Part shown: piece by piece, positions 1-9,617 of the stretch
How positions within the stretch are numbered: the first letter of the stretch is position 1
How the letters are laid out: each line of letters starts with the position of its first letter
Assembly: GCA_019745415.1 (NCBI GenBank)
Contig: JAIETF010000007.1
Location: 62,001-126,000, forward strand
DNA length: 64,000 bases
Direction of reading: 5' to 3'
Origin: Candidatus Obscuribacterales bacterium
Lineage (GTDB): Bacteria > Cyanobacteriota > Vampirovibrionia > Obscuribacterales > Obscuribacteraceae
Translations under genes and position numbers: made by a program
Notes under the pieces: generated by a model
What the model was told of the DNA's origin: nothing
The model's input: only the letters and a program-made list of their open reading frames with translations
The model's database searches: none

Positions 1-1
1 A

Positions 2-406
2 AAGGCCGGAGAAATACTCAGACAAATGCCACCGGAAGATAGAGCAAGAGCGATGGCAATTATGACCCTATTAGCCGATGAAAAGATTGATGATAAGACA
101 AAATCAAATCTTCGCGAAAAGCTTGCTGATCAGCCAGGACTTCTGTCTATTGCAGACTCTGCAGCAAAACTTCAAGAAAGCCGCAAGACCGCGGAGGAGA
201 GCCTTGCGAAGGCTCAAGAGCCATTGCTAAAGTCGGCTATGGAACAGTCCGCCAGCCGCCTTGTCTACGCTCAAGCGCTGCAACAGTCGGGCAGAATTGG
301 GGAATCGTTTCGAGTAAAGCAGGAAGGCGAAGAAGTTTGGAAAGCAAATGTTTCAAAGATAATGGCTACTCCGAGAGAACCGGTTAAGCCTCCAGTCGAA
401 GTATAG
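2..406 (+). CDS. Partial CDS, C-terminal part of unknown protein
   Basis: The frame is open from the first bases of the window (eight sense codons before the first ATG at 26), so this is most likely the 3' end of a longer gene whose start lies outside. The visible 130-odd residues are rich in Glu, Lys, Gln and Ala and look largely helical, with a stretch of coiled-coil character around LAKAQEPLLKSA, and a proline-rich tail (PREPVKPPVEV) before the TAG stop. I do not recognise the family. An ATG at 26 cannot be excluded as a genuine start of a small protein, but no ribosome-binding site precedes it. Confidence 0.6.
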   Translation, partial: KAGEILRQMPPEDRARAMAIMTLLADEKIDDKTKSNLREKLADQPGLLSIADSAAKLQESRKTAEESLAKAQEPLLKSAMEQSASRLVYAQALQQSGRIGESFRVKQEGEEVWKANVSKIMATPREPVKPPVEV

Positions 407-640
407 GGGCTGCCTGAATAGAGAAATCATAGAAGGGATAGGGAGGATGGAGCATTGGAGCTATAGGACCTGTCCATCTTTAGTTGGCAGCAAAAAGCTG
501 ACGATTTCCAGCATTTAATCGAACCGATATCGGCAAATTTTCAATAGGAGATTAAGCCGCAAATTTTTCGCCATTCAAATTGAACTTTTTCATAAGAAAT
601 TACGTCTTAGTAAATAGACACCGCTAAGAGGCAGATTTCC

Positions 641-1804
641 ATGAAAGTGGCAGAAAGGAGTCCCAAAGAACGACTTGAAGAATTCACCTCTTCATTCTAT
701 TGCCAGCAAAGAAGCAAATTGCTGAAAGAATTCAATTCAAAATTTCCAGATGAGTCAAGCTGCTGGACATTTATTTACTCGGAAATGCGCATCGCCGGTC
801 ATCTTCGTTGTAGCAGATGTCACTCGGAAGAAACTGAAGTTCAGGCTGGTCGAAAGCTTGTTTGCAACTCTTGCAGAAAGACGCGACAGGTTACAGCAGG
901 AACTTTGTTTCAGGGTGTCAAAAAAGTAAGGGCTTGGTTGTTTGCCATTTGGATTATAGAAAACAGCTTCTATGTCAGCTCTAAATGGCTTGGAGAAGCT
1001 ATAGGGGTGGCGCAGTCATCGGCACTTCAAATAATAAAGACAACACTGCTTATTCTAGAAAAGGACAAATTTGAAGGCTCTGCAATTGCGCTGGAGACAT
1101 TGCGATTTCGCCTATTTTTCTGCAAGAGATCGATTCTCACGCCAGCGCTCAAGAAGCCCGTGGACGAAGCATTAGATTGCGAAAGTCCAGATAATGAATC
1201 TAATTCCAGCAAATATACTAAGGAGAAGCCCCCGAAGGGTCACAAAGAAGAATCTCGGCAAGTCCCCAAAAAAGATACTGCAATTCAGAGGAAAAAATCG
1301 ACAATCGAAGACTACATACTCGGTAAGCTAGCAAATGGACCTATGACTCTTGATGAAATTTTGGGTAAATCGAAGCAAAATAGCAAAGAAATCCTTGTTG
1401 CGATCACTGATCTTGAATTCGACGGGCTTCTTGAATCCCTGCAAGGCGGCAAATTCAAACTTCCTGATGCAAAAGACTCTAGATTGACCAAAACAGAAGA
1501 TCAGAACTTCAATCCAATAGAATTCTCCCGCCAAAATAACCAATCGGAACAAGACTTTAATAGTCTTGAAGACATTCATGATGCAGCAAAAATCTTCATG
1601 CGAATCACGATGGATTTAGCCAAAGGCGTAAGTAGAAAGTACCTTTCTCTCTTTGTTTCGTGCGCAAATGAAATAGTTCTTGCATCCAAAAGAGGAAGTT
1701 TCCTCGAAAGGTGCCTTTCTGCTGGATACATAGGCTATAAAACCCTGAGAAATTATGTATCACCAAACCTACTTGAATTTGCAATTTCGAGCAAGTGTTT
1801 GTAG
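641..1804 (+). CDS. IS1595-type zinc-ribbon, transposase-derived protein with winged-helix-like insert
   Basis: Residues about 30-110 match the N-terminal zinc-ribbon region of IS1595-family transposases: a helix ending in SSCW, then Cys57-x2-Cys60 and Cys75-x2-Cys78, followed by the TAGTLFQ segment. The DDE catalytic domain that should follow, with its acidic triad, is not visible. Instead there is a Lys/Ser-rich linker (about 165-220) and a segment near 222-275 that reads like a small winged helix (TIEDYILGKLANGPMTLDEI and onward). The C-terminus (GVSRKYLSLF, about 345) resembles the GVS-KYL-Y segment at the end of ISXO2-like transposases. I infer a domesticated or remodelled transposase acting as a DNA-binding regulator. 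No terminal inverted repeats were seen. Start ATG 641 has GAGG nine bases upstream. Confidence 0.7.
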   Translation: MKVAERSPKERLEEFTSSFYCQQRSKLLKEFNSKFPDESSCWTFIYSEMRIAGHLRCSRCHSEETEVQAGRKLVCNSCRKTRQVTAGTLFQGVKKVRAWLFAIWIIENSFYVSSKWLGEAIGVAQSSALQIIKTTLLILEKDKFEGSAIALETLRFRLFFCKRSILTPALKKPVDEALDCESPDNESNSSKYTKEKPPKGHKEESRQVPKKDTAIQRKKSTIEDYILGKLANGPMTLDEILGKSKQNSKEILVAITDLEFDGLLESLQGGKFKLPDAKDSRLTKTEDQNFNPIEFSRQNNQSEQDFNSLEDIHDAAKIFMRITMDLAKGVSRKYLSLFVSCANEIVLASKRGSFLERCLSAGYIGYKTLRNYVSPNLLEFAISSKCL

Positions 1805-1835
1805 GAAAGCCTATTCAATTGCACTTCAATGGGTA

Positions 1836-3245
1836 CTACTCTGAGTCGCTATCTGCGGTCTTGAGTATTCTCAGCAAGGCTTCCTTAGCCTCAGGATTGG
1901 TTTTGACTTCTTCTTCGACAATTTGTCTGACTAGTTTGTGTTGGACACAGTTTGAAGAAAGAGACCATTCAGCAGCACCAGCGATTAGTATCTCCGAAAG
2001 TTGCAAGGACTTACGGTCAAACCAAGCAAGTACAGAGATTATTTTTTGAATATACCGCTTATCACCAGTTGCCATAAAGCAACCCCACATCATATCCAAA
2101 TGGCTAGGAGAGTTGATTTTCAAGGTCTCAAGATTTTCTGCGTCTAAAGGAATGTCGCCAAGCTCTTTCAAAATGACATTCTCCGATTTACTCATTGACT
2201 GCGCCAAATCTTTGGCGGCAGGGACTCCGGACCAAACTAAAGCGCTTGAAAGGACCTGATTCTTGTGAGTCGCAGAAAGGCTTCCGAGGGCTTCAACCCA
2301 ATAGCTAATTTTCTGAGGATTCTTAGCGAAAATTCGACTTGCGAAAGCAGCTATCGGAGGTATAGCACCAATGCTGTCTAGAGAACCGCTGTCCTCAGCT
2401 CGCTTGAGAGAAGCAACTATTAAGTCTGGGTTGGCAGGGAACAGATAATAGTAGGTCTGCCAAAGCTGCCAATCGGTGTCAGTTTTGATTTCGGCGATAG
2501 GAGCGGTCGGCTCATGAGTAGCAATGCCTTTCTGGCTGTAGTGTTTACGGCTGGCTCGGTTTTTGGACTCAACAACCTTTAAATTTGGCGGTATCTTGAA
2601 CAAGTCATCATTACAAGCTTGAATCTCATAAGACTTGTACTCAAAACTTTTCTTCCCTTGCGGAGTATTTATTGTAAGTTTGAGCGGAATATCGTCGGCG
2701 GCTCTAGTTACAAGGTCAAACTGGACAGGACCAGAAACAAAGTTGTAAGACCGGGTTTGCGTGCCCTCCTTCTCCTGATTCTCTGTCTGCTTGGCCTTCT
2801 TTGTCTTGAAGAACTCGACTTCTCGGCCGAACTCCAGTTCGATAAAATCCTTTTGTTTAATTGACATAATCGGCAAGCGCAAGCGCGAGTCGGTATCCTT
2901 GTCTAACATATGCTCGGCAAGTCCATCTGCCATCGAGCAGATCCACAGATCGGGACAAGATATGACGATCAAACGATCGACTTCTCCTTCGGAATCAGAA
3001 GCAGAATTCTTTGCAGAACGATTAAATTCGACACGGCCAAGGGTCTGACCGCATCGATATATAGTCTGCTCCTTGCCTGCAATATCTGAATCGGAGTAGC
3101 ACTTAACTACTATCTTTTTCATGCTCATGTTCTTGTTCATGAGGCTCGAATCGTCTTTGCAGAAAGCTGGAAGCATAGCAGAAGTGGCAATTATTAAAAG
3201 CAGTGTTAAAAAGGCCACTCGTTGTGCAAGACAGTTTCTACTCAT
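1836..3245 (-). CDS. Secreted protein of unknown function, LolA/DUF4412-like N-terminal half
   Basis: Start chosen at ATG 3245 because it gives a clear Sec signal peptide (MSRNC then a hydrophobic stretch LLLIIATSAMLPAFC); longer versions read back into the upstream gene. The N-terminal half has a beta-rich pattern ending in FEYKSYEIQ...DDLFKIPPN, which resembles the end of DUF4412/LolA-like domains (a tyrosine strand followed by LFxIP). The C-terminal half is helical and lacks a recognisable domain. The ATG lies four bases after the stop of the degenerate-GGDEF gene at 3250-4665, so the two are co-transcribed and probably translationally coupled. Faces the zinc-ribbon gene at 641-1804 tail to tail with 31 bases between. 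Function not assigned. Confidence 0.7.
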   Translation of the reverse strand: MSRNCLAQRVAFLTLLLIIATSAMLPAFCKDDSSLMNKNMSMKKIVVKCYSDSDIAGKEQTIYRCGQTLGRVEFNRSAKNSASDSEGEVDRLIVISCPDLWICSMADGLAEHMLDKDTDSRLRLPIMSIKQKDFIELEFGREVEFFKTKKAKQTENQEKEGTQTRSYNFVSGPVQFDLVTRAADDIPLKLTINTPQGKKSFEYKSYEIQACNDDLFKIPPNLKVVESKNRASRKHYSQKGIATHEPTAPIAEIKTDTDWQLWQTYYYLFPANPDLIVASLKRAEDSGSLDSIGAIPPIAAFASRIFAKNPQKISYWVEALGSLSATHKNQVLSSALVWSGVPAAKDLAQSMSKSENVILKELGDIPLDAENLETLKINSPSHLDMMWGCFMATGDKRYIQKIISVLAWFDRKSLQLSEILIAGAAEWSLSSNCVQHKLVRQIVEEEVKTNPEAKEALLRILKTADSDSE

Positions 3246-3249
3246 TTGA

Positions 3250-4665
3250 CTAGCCCAACTCCAGCACAACTGCGTCGTTTTCCATTGCTGAAAGAATAAT
3301 CGTGCTAGCAGAAAATCCATCATCCGGCACAGACGCAGAACCAATCTTAATCTTGTACTTCGGTGGGGTTACTGACTGTCCCTTTAGCGAGGAAAGATAG
3401 AATTGGCTTATCGAATTGAGCAGAGCAAGAGTGAGTTGCTTGGCGTCTTCCTTTTCAACTTCAGGCAGCAGAATTGCCAATCCGTTTTTGCCCCAATGAC
3501 AAAGATAGTCGGCTCTGCTTAGATGTCTTATTATTGACTGCAAGCAAGTAACAAGAGGTCCGCCGTCTCTTGCCAATTCGATACCCTCATCTACATAACG
3601 CAAAAGAATTAGAGAGAAAGGTCTGCGGTGGCTTTCGAACCGCTGAAACTCTTTATTGAGGAACATCTGAAAAGCTGGATAACTGAGCAAACCGGTGGCT
3701 CTGCTATAAATCGCCCGTTTGAGAGACTCAATTGTTTTTGCCTCTGCTTCGACGCTCTGAGATTCCTTTTGACTAGTAGCACTGCCATCAGAAACTCTTG
3801 CAAAAGTGGCGTTCTGAGAGGCGGCGTTAGGACTGGTACCAGAACCAACCGAGGCAAGGTCAGCACCACCGGCAGAGGCAGCTTTGCTAGAGACGTCTGG
3901 TAATATTCTTTGAGCCAAGCCGCATCGCAAGACGTTGTAGACAATAGGAATCCAAACCTCTTGTGGTAGCTTAAGCGCAGTGATGATTTCTTGAAGCGTA
4001 TTGACGCCGTCCATTAGTTTGCCCATCTGAAACTGAATGGCGACATCCACTTCAATTGCATCCTGAGTAGCAAGCACGTATTCCTGAGCAGTAAGCGGCA
4101 CAATCTGCAACACAGTGCGCTCATCTACACCAATCTGGCGCAGGTGTCTTTGATAGACCGACAGCCTCGACTCTGAACCAGCACTTCCCGCTCCGGTCCC
4201 ACCAGCACTTCCAACGCCGGTCCCACCAGCACTTCCCGCTCCGGTCCCACCAGCACCTGCAGAAGAATTGGGAGAGGGGGCGCCCCCTTCACTGCGATTT
4301 TGCCCGGAGAAATAGGCATAGGTGTTATGTGACTCGGGCGAGAGATTCTGATCGGCGAAAGCGCAAAGCAGCATATTGTGGATGAGGGCAGTGTCGTGAG
4401 TCTGATAGACCCAAAGCATTTCACGCACCTTGCCGTTATCTTTGTATAAAGCCCATTTGGGGGGCTGCCCTGTCGTGCCGCCGTAAGAAGCAATCATGAA
4501 ATAGCCGCAGGGAGGTTCACCGACTAGCCAAGGAAGTTGAACATTCTGGGATGGGGTTGTCAGGGCTTCCATCTGCAAGCGCTCTATATCGGACAGCGCC
4601 GGCACCCGCGAAAGGAAGTCGAGAGCCCTGTAGGGACTGGGTCTGGGCGTACTTTGCAGAGGCAT
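3250..4665 (-). CDS. Degenerate GGDEF-domain protein with Gly/Ala/Ser repeat linker
   Basis: The N-terminal third contains PWLVGEPPCGYFMIA and a WALYKDNGKVREMLW segment of unknown family; next comes a low-complexity linker of tandem GTGAGSAG units (about 147-175). A middle region (about 185-260; EVDVAIQFQMGKLMDGVNTLQEI) is reminiscent of DUF4388/PATAN-type domains. The C-terminal about 160 residues have the GGDEF-domain pattern (LLSYPAFQMFLNKEFQRF, then RADYLCHW and LAILLP), but the signature GGDEF is replaced by GKNGL, so diguanylate cyclase activity is not expected; a sensing or scaffold role is more likely. I chose ATG 4665: an upstream in-frame TTG (4713) overlaps a TATAAT hexamer that is better read as the promoter. 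Confidence 0.75.
   Translation of the reverse strand: MPLQSTPRPSPYRALDFLSRVPALSDIERLQMEALTTPSQNVQLPWLVGEPPCGYFMIASYGGTTGQPPKWALYKDNGKVREMLWVYQTHDTALIHNMLLCAFADQNLSPESHNTYAYFSGQNRSEGGAPSPNSSAGAGGTGAGSAGGTGVGSAGGTGAGSAGSESRLSVYQRHLRQIGVDERTVLQIVPLTAQEYVLATQDAIEVDVAIQFQMGKLMDGVNTLQEIITALKLPQEVWIPIVYNVLRCGLAQRILPDVSSKAASAGGADLASVGSGTSPNAASQNATFARVSDGSATSQKESQSVEAEAKTIESLKRAIYSRATGLLSYPAFQMFLNKEFQRFESHRRPFSLILLRYVDEGIELARDGGPLVTCLQSIIRHLSRADYLCHWGKNGLAILLPEVEKEDAKQLTLALLNSISQFYLSSLKGQSVTPPKYKIKIGSASVPDDGFSASTIILSAMENDAVVLELG
4179..4250. repeat. Three tandem 24-bp units inside a coding region
   Basis: Three consecutive 24-base units (4179-4202, 4203-4226, 4227-4250) differ by only a few bases and encode the octapeptide GTGAGSAG on the minus strand. 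They make a flexible linker in the degenerate-GGDEF protein. The length is a multiple of three, so copy-number changes would keep the frame. Confidence 0.9.
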
Positions 4666-4701
4666 AGCGAATTTGTTCCATCCCGTTAACCAACGCAGTA
4701 G

Positions 4702-4707
4702 ATTATA
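4702..4707 (-). promoter_or_regulatory. Candidate -10 element for the 4665-1836 operon
   Basis: On the minus strand the sequence reads TATAAT, 37 bases upstream of ATG 4665 and overlapping the alternative TTG start. No convincing -35 hexamer is seen 16-18 bases further upstream, so this is a weak call. Confidence 0.35.
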
Positions 4708-4739
4708 ATTCAAAGACCACGCAGAAACAGGAAAGACCT

Positions 4740-5060
4740 ATGCAAGAACTAGATGATCCTTTTCAAGAAAGTGCCGCATCTCAGAGCGCTGGAGCGGTGC
4801 TCAGTCAACTTCTAGACTTCATTCTTGCTTCCTTTAGTAGTTTCGACCTAAATAAAGATGGTTTCCTGACCCGTTTCGAAATTGAGCGAGCCCTGCAAGC
4901 CCCCGAAAGGACCATCAAAGAAGCGGCATTTCTGCAGTTCATTCTAGTGCGCATGAATGAAATTGCCGACACAGTGACAGATGAGTCCGAGGTTCTGAAC
5001 GGCGAGATTGGCATCTCAATAGATGATTTGAAGACCTACTTTGCCGCCCTGCCCGGCTAA
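4740..5060 (+). CDS. EF-hand domain protein
   Basis: A 106-residue soluble protein with one canonical calcium-binding EF-hand loop: D36-x-N38-x-D40-G41-x-x-T44-x-x-E47 (DLNKDGFLTRFE). The helix after it and the C-terminal part (ILVRMNEIAD, ISIDDLKTYFAAL) look like a second, degenerate EF-hand lacking most ligands. There is no signal peptide, so a cytoplasmic Ca2+-binding or Ca2+-sensing role is inferred; the partner is unknown. The ATG has AGGAAAG at suitable spacing. It is divergent from the degenerate-GGDEF gene, the two start codons being about 75 bases apart. Confidence 0.85.
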   Translation: MQELDDPFQESAASQSAGAVLSQLLDFILASFSSFDLNKDGFLTRFEIERALQAPERTIKEAAFLQFILVRMNEIADTVTDESEVLNGEIGISIDDLKTYFAALPG

Positions 5061-5155
5061 GAGCCCCATATTAACGACAATTTAGGCGCGCCGACCTAAG
5101 CCCTGCCTCATTCCTTACCCGGTCTCCTCCGGCTTGTGATATTTTGACCTGGTAG

Positions 5156-6481
5156 ATGTATAACGGGGAAGGTCTTGTGCCCACATCGTCCAACTGGATG
5201 GGACTTCTGGGCTTTGTGCTCATACTTGGCACGGCCTTTCTCATGTCAAATAATCGCAAAAAGATCAACTACCGCCTCGTCGTATCTGGTCTTGCCCTTC
5301 AACTGGGACTTGCAATTTTTGTGCTAAAGGTACCATTTGGACAAGAACTGTTCAGAAATGTCGGCAATTTCATCACCGAACTTCTGCACTTTAGCGATAA
5401 AGGTGCGGGCATGGTCTTCGGTCCCCTCGTGACAAAACCCGAGAAGCTTGTTGAAGTTTTCGGACCAGGTGCTGACTTTATTTTTGCCTTCAGAGTAGTG
5501 CCTACAATTATCTTTGTTTCCAGCTTGGTCAGTATTTCGTACTATCTAGGCATCATGCAAAAGGTAGTGCAGATAGTAGCGCGGGTGGTGGCAGTCATTA
5601 TGGGCGCCAGCGGAGCAGAAGCTCTATCGAACGCCGCCTCAGTCTTTGTTGGGCAAGTGGAAGCACAGTTACTGATCAAGCCCTATGTGCCGACCATGAC
5701 CAGGTCGGAGTTACTGGCTTCGATGGCGGGCAGCATGGCATGTGTAGCCGGAGGAGTCCTTGCAGTCTATATAGGTATTGGCATCAAAGCTTCCTATCTG
5801 CTCACAGCCAGCATAATGGCAGCCCCGGCAGCACTTGTGATAAGCAAAATCGTTTATCCTGAAACCGAAGAATCAACTACCCGCGGTAAAGTAAGCATAA
5901 AGGTAGAACGAAACCAAGCAAATATAATTGATGCAGCAGCCCATGGTGCTTCAGACGGTATGCGCATCGGCATGAATGTCCTGGCTATGTTGGTCGCCTT
6001 CATCGCCCTCATTGCTCTCTGCGATGCCGCCCTTGGTTTCTTTGGCTCACAGTTATACGCTCTGGGTGCGCGCCTTGATGGACTTGGGCTCGACCTCTCG
6101 CACCTCAGTTTAAAGGATATTTTTGGAGCAGTATTTGCGCCTATAGCTTTTGTCTTGGGAGTCCCTTGGGCGGACGCTCACAGTGTCGGTCGACTAATGG
6201 GAGAGAAATTTGTTATTAATGAATTTGTCGCATACACAGATCTTTCTGCCATTCTAAAGAGTCCGGACCGCACTCTTTCAACCCAAGCAGAAACCATAGC
6301 AACCTTTGCTCTATGCGGCTTCGCTAATCTCAGCTCTATTGCCATCCAAATCGGCGGCATTGGTGAAATTGCCCCCAGCCGTCGCGAAGACTTAGCTAGA
6401 CTGGGCGTGAAAGCATTAATATGCGGCACAATGGCCAGTTACTTGTCGGCTTGCTTAGCCGGCATACTCAACCAACTATAG
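5156..6481 (+). CDS. nupC: NupC-type concentrative nucleoside transporter
   Basis: A 441-residue polytopic membrane protein of the CNT family, which imports nucleosides driven by a Na+ or H+ gradient. Domain order is typical: N-terminal hydrophobic region, central gate region, C-terminal core. The family motifs are clear: GAEALSNAASVFVGQVEAQ near residue 150 and GEKFVINEFVAYTDL near 350, the latter matching the diagnostic G-x-K-x3-NEFVA-Y signature. Length is normal (E. coli NupC is 400). It is followed after 24 bases by cstA in the same direction, suggesting a scavenging operon. Start ATG 5156 has only a weak Shine-Dalgarno sequence; the protein could start slightly downstream. Confidence 0.93.
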   Translation: MYNGEGLVPTSSNWMGLLGFVLILGTAFLMSNNRKKINYRLVVSGLALQLGLAIFVLKVPFGQELFRNVGNFITELLHFSDKGAGMVFGPLVTKPEKLVEVFGPGADFIFAFRVVPTIIFVSSLVSISYYLGIMQKVVQIVARVVAVIMGASGAEALSNAASVFVGQVEAQLLIKPYVPTMTRSELLASMAGSMACVAGGVLAVYIGIGIKASYLLTASIMAAPAALVISKIVYPETEESTTRGKVSIKVERNQANIIDAAAHGASDGMRIGMNVLAMLVAFIALIALCDAALGFFGSQLYALGARLDGLGLDLSHLSLKDIFGAVFAPIAFVLGVPWADAHSVGRLMGEKFVINEFVAYTDLSAILKSPDRTLSTQAETIATFALCGFANLSSIAIQIGGIGEIAPSRREDLARLGVKALICGTMASYLSACLAGILNQL

Positions 6482-6505
6482 AAACAAAGGCAAAAGGAGA
6501 GGACT

Positions 6506-8662
6506 TTGCAAAGCGCACAGATGGCACCCAAAGCACCAGAAAAGAAGAAAAACGAGCTCACAACCTTGGCCGTGACCGTTGTTCTTGGCTTAATCGGACT
6601 CTACGCGCTTATCACTATAGCCTTCAACCACGGTGAAAAGATAAATGCCGCCTGGCTCATTGTGGCAGCCTTTTGCACATTCACCACCGCCTACCGAGTC
6701 TATAGTAAGTTTATTGCCGAGAAAGTATTCGAATTATCTGATCAAGCCCAAACCCCAGCTGAGAGAATCGACGACGGTAAAGACTTCGTCCCCACCCATA
6801 AATGGGTGCTATTTGGTCACCACTTTGCCGCCATAGCAGGTGCAGGGCCTTTGGTTGGGCCGATTCTCGCCTCACAATTCGGCTATCTGCCGGGTACGCT
6901 CTGGATAATAATCGGCGTGGTTCTAGCCGGCGCCGTGCAGGATTTTGTCATACTTTGCGCCTCAATGCGCCGAGGCGGCAAGTCGCTTGGACAAATGGCC
7001 AAAGATGAAATCAGCCCCTTAGCCGGTATTGTAGCCCTGATAGCCATTTTGCTTATCATGATGATACTAATGGCGGTACTAGCTCTCGTCATAGTAAAAG
7101 CTCTGCAAGCAAGTCCCTGGGGTACCTTTACATTGGCGGCAACTATTCCGATAGCCATGCTGGTCGGCATCTATATGAAAGTCATACGTCCGCACAAAGT
7201 CATGGAAGGCTCGATCATCGGCGTCATTCTTACGATACTGGCGGTAGTGGCAGGCAAATGGGTGGGTCAAGATCCTACCCTGGCGCCGATATTCACCTTA
7301 AACGGTACCCAGCTTGCCATTTCGGTGATGATCTATGGCTTTGTCGCCTCAGTTCTGCCGGTCTGGCTATTGCTAGCCCCCCGCGATTATCTCTCGGCAT
7401 TTCTAAAGATTGGAATTATCGCCCTGCTTGCGCTCGGCATAGTCTTTCTCAATCCATCTTTAGAGATGCCCGCCCTCACTTGTTTTGTCAATGGCAAAGG
7501 ACCGCTCTTCACCGGCAATATTTTTCCATTTTGCTTCATCACTATTGCTTGTGGGGCAATTTCCGGCTTCCATGCCCTGGTTTCTTCCGGCACCACACCG
7601 AAAATGATCTGGCGCGAGACCCATGCTCGCCCAATTGGTTATGCCAGCATGCTCTGTGAAGCAGCGGTGGCAATCATGGCGATAATCTCTGCCTGTGTGC
7701 TTTCACCGGGTACTTACTTCGCAATAAACAGCCCAAAAGGACTGGTGGGAGCAGACCCAGCCCAGGCGGCAGCAATGATTACATCTTGGGGCTACGCAGT
7801 CACAGCCGGAGACATGAGCACTCTTGCCGCAAATGTCGGCGAAGAAAGCCTCTGGGGGCGGACCGGCGGTGGTCCCACCCTGGCGGTCGGTATGGCCCAT
7901 ATCTTCTCGCAAGTCTTGTCTAATTTGCCGGTACCCGGTCTATCCGACGCCACCATTTCATTTTGGTATCACTTCGCCATCATGTTTGAAGCCCTCTTTA
8001 TTCTCACCTGTCTCGACGCCGGAACCCGCGTAGGACGCTTCCTATTGCAAGACTTCCTGGGTCTAGCTTGGAAGCCCTTAGGCAGAACAGACTGGTATCC
8101 CGCTGTCTGTCTCAGCTCACTAATGGTGGTGGCAGGTTGGGGTTATTTTCTCTACCAGGGAGTTGTCGATCCCTTAGGCGGCATCAATAGTCTATGGCCT
8201 CTATTTGGTATCTCTAATCAACTTTTGGCGGTAGTTGCCCTTTGTGTAGGAACTTCCTGCATAATCAGCTCCGGTAAAGGTAAATACGCCTTTATCACTT
8301 TGACACCGCTAGCCTGGCTTTTAACGGTTACTCTCAGCGCCGGTTATCTCAAGATTTTTGCCGCAGACCCTAAGCTGGGTTTTCTTGCCCATGCCCATAT
8401 GCTGCAAGCCAAGCTGAAAGACGGTTCTATGCCGGCAAGCGAAGCAGCTTCAGCCCCGGTTTTGATCTTCAATGATTATCTAGATGCCGCCCTCGGTGGA
8501 CTCTTCATCACTCTCGTCTTGATTATAGTCTTTGAAGCGGTGCGCAGCTGGCTCCGCCCACCAGGGCAAAAAGCCGTCCATACAGATTCGTGCAATATAC
8601 AGAGCAAAGATTTGAAGACCTCAACTATGGAGAGCTTTAATGCCCCCATGCGCTGCTGCTAG
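6506..8662 (+). CDS. cstA: Carbon starvation protein A family transporter
   Basis: A 718-residue polytopic membrane protein matching CstA/BtsT, which take up peptides and/or pyruvate under carbon limitation. Visible family features include the [15 protein letters not shown] segment after the first membrane helix, [28 protein letters not shown] near residue 95, LAGAVQDF, and [14 protein letters not shown] near 365. E. coli CstA is 701 residues, so length is normal. The annotated start is TTG 6506, five bases after a strong AAGGAGAGG; ATG 6521 is the alternative. It forms a tight pair with nupC. The last codons overlap the start of the following secreted-protein gene by 23 bases, so translation is probably coupled. 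Confidence 0.93.
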   Translation: MQSAQMAPKAPEKKKNELTTLAVTVVLGLIGLYALITIAFNHGEKINAAWLIVAAFCTFTTAYRVYSKFIAEKVFELSDQAQTPAERIDDGKDFVPTHKWVLFGHHFAAIAGAGPLVGPILASQFGYLPGTLWIIIGVVLAGAVQDFVILCASMRRGGKSLGQMAKDEISPLAGIVALIAILLIMMILMAVLALVIVKALQASPWGTFTLAATIPIAMLVGIYMKVIRPHKVMEGSIIGVILTILAVVAGKWVGQDPTLAPIFTLNGTQLAISVMIYGFVASVLPVWLLLAPRDYLSAFLKIGIIALLALGIVFLNPSLEMPALTCFVNGKGPLFTGNIFPFCFITIACGAISGFHALVSSGTTPKMIWRETHARPIGYASMLCEAAVAIMAIISACVLSPGTYFAINSPKGLVGADPAQAAAMITSWGYAVTAGDMSTLAANVGEESLWGRTGGGPTLAVGMAHIFSQVLSNLPVPGLSDATISFWYHFAIMFEALFILTCLDAGTRVGRFLLQDFLGLAWKPLGRTDWYPAVCLSSLMVVAGWGYFLYQGVVDPLGGINSLWPLFGISNQLLAVVALCVGTSCIISSGKGKYAFITLTPLAWLLTVTLSAGYLKIFAADPKLGFLAHAHMLQAKLKDGSMPASEAASAPVLIFNDYLDAALGGLFITLVLIIVFEAVRSWLRPPGQKAVHTDSCNIQSKDLKTSTMESFNAPMRCC

Positions 8663-9617
8663 AACCAAACTCGATTTGAGTCGATGCTATTTTGTCTTGA
8701 GAAAGACAAAATCTATTTTTGTTTGGCCGGATCTTTCTCGATCTAATTTGTCAATTTCTGCTTTCTATCTGCCTACTTTTTGTCTAGTTCTAAGCTTCTC
8801 TGTGCTTTCAACTTTTCTCGTTCTTGTCACACTTTGTCAACTGCCTGCCCAGGCTCAAAAGCCAGCAAATATTGGAGGCAAAGAAACAGAGAAGAAAGAC
8901 CAAGACAAGAAAGACCAAGAAAAAAAAGAAGATGAAGCTAAAGTCAAAGTTTGGAAAGTTCATCAAACCGGTGACTTATTGGGTGAGCGTTTTCTATATA
9001 TTGGTGCCGATTCTTTCAAAGCCTTCTATCCGAAAGCCCACTATGCCATATCGGCATCGGCTCCAGACTGGAAGATTCACTTTTACAACATAGACCGACG
9101 CACAATTTTCAGCACTACCATAGAAAGTTTCAACAAACGGCTCTCTCTTAGGGCCAGAGCCAATGCTCAGTCTTTTTACCCATACAAATACAAGATTGTG
9201 CCGGGAAAGCCAAAGCTCATCGCCGGCGAGAAGACCTATTGCTTGACCTGCCAGAGTACAGAGCCTCCTAATAAAGACGCCGTAAAGAGAACTGATTTCT
9301 ATCTAGCCGAAAGAATCGCCCTGCCGCCTCGTATGCAAGAGTTCTTCAAACCAACCTGGGGAGCCCCGATGTGCAAGAACCAACCCTTGCGAATCGATCT
9401 CGAACTAGGAGATGGTCGAAGGTCGAATAAACTCGATACCAAACGCATAGTTTTGGAGCTCTTGCCCCGAAAATTCTTCGAGCCCCCTTCCGGCTACAAA
9501 AAAACTCAGAGCGAGGAAGAAGTGCTTATCGGAGATGGCATAATAAATGACATAGTCGGAGACCTAGGTAAGAGGTTGGGCAGCGATGAAGGTGAAAAGG
9601 TCAGACGCCGAAGATAG
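8640..9617 (+). CDS. Secreted protein of unknown function, tandem paralogue 1
   Basis: After a long N-terminal segment a hydrophobic stretch ([20 protein letters not shown]) ending in PAQAQ looks like a signal peptide. A Lys/Glu/Asp-rich linker follows, then a domain starting VWKVHQTGD. The same domain occurs in the next gene: shared landmarks are VWK-x2-Q-x-[13 protein letters not shown] versus RKPDWKITFYN, a Cys-x2-Cys pair (CLTC versus CKYC) and a conserved C-terminal end ([12 protein letters not shown] versus LINDIVDDLGK). Family not recognised. ATG 8640 overlaps the end of cstA; the signal peptide begins about 35 residues in, so a TTG start further downstream is possible. Confidence 0.75.
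   Translation: MPPCAAARTKLDLSRCYFVLRKTKSIFVWPDLSRSNLSISAFYLPTFCLVLSFSVLSTFLVLVTLCQLPAQAQKPANIGGKETEKKDQDKKDQEKKEDEAKVKVWKVHQTGDLLGERFLYIGADSFKAFYPKAHYAISASAPDWKIHFYNIDRRTIFSTTIESFNKRLSLRARANAQSFYPYKYKIVPGKPKLIAGEKTYCLTCQSTEPPNKDAVKRTDFYLAERIALPPRMQEFFKPTWGAPMCKNQPLRIDLELGDGRRSNKLDTKRIVLELLPRKFFEPPSGYKKTQSEEEVLIGDGIINDIVGDLGKRLGSDEGEKVRRRR

Noticed and set aside
641-1804. Active insertion sequence
   Set aside because: Only transposase-like end segments are present; no DDE core, terminal inverted repeats or target duplication could be seen around it.
5085-5100. GGCGCGCC-containing palindrome upstream of nupC
   Set aside because: Short GC palindrome without T-run or -35/-10 context; not distinguishable from chance.
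7258-7659. 133-codon plus-strand frame within cstA
   Set aside because: Out of frame with an unmistakable CstA protein; rich in Cys, Trp and His as expected for a shadow frame.
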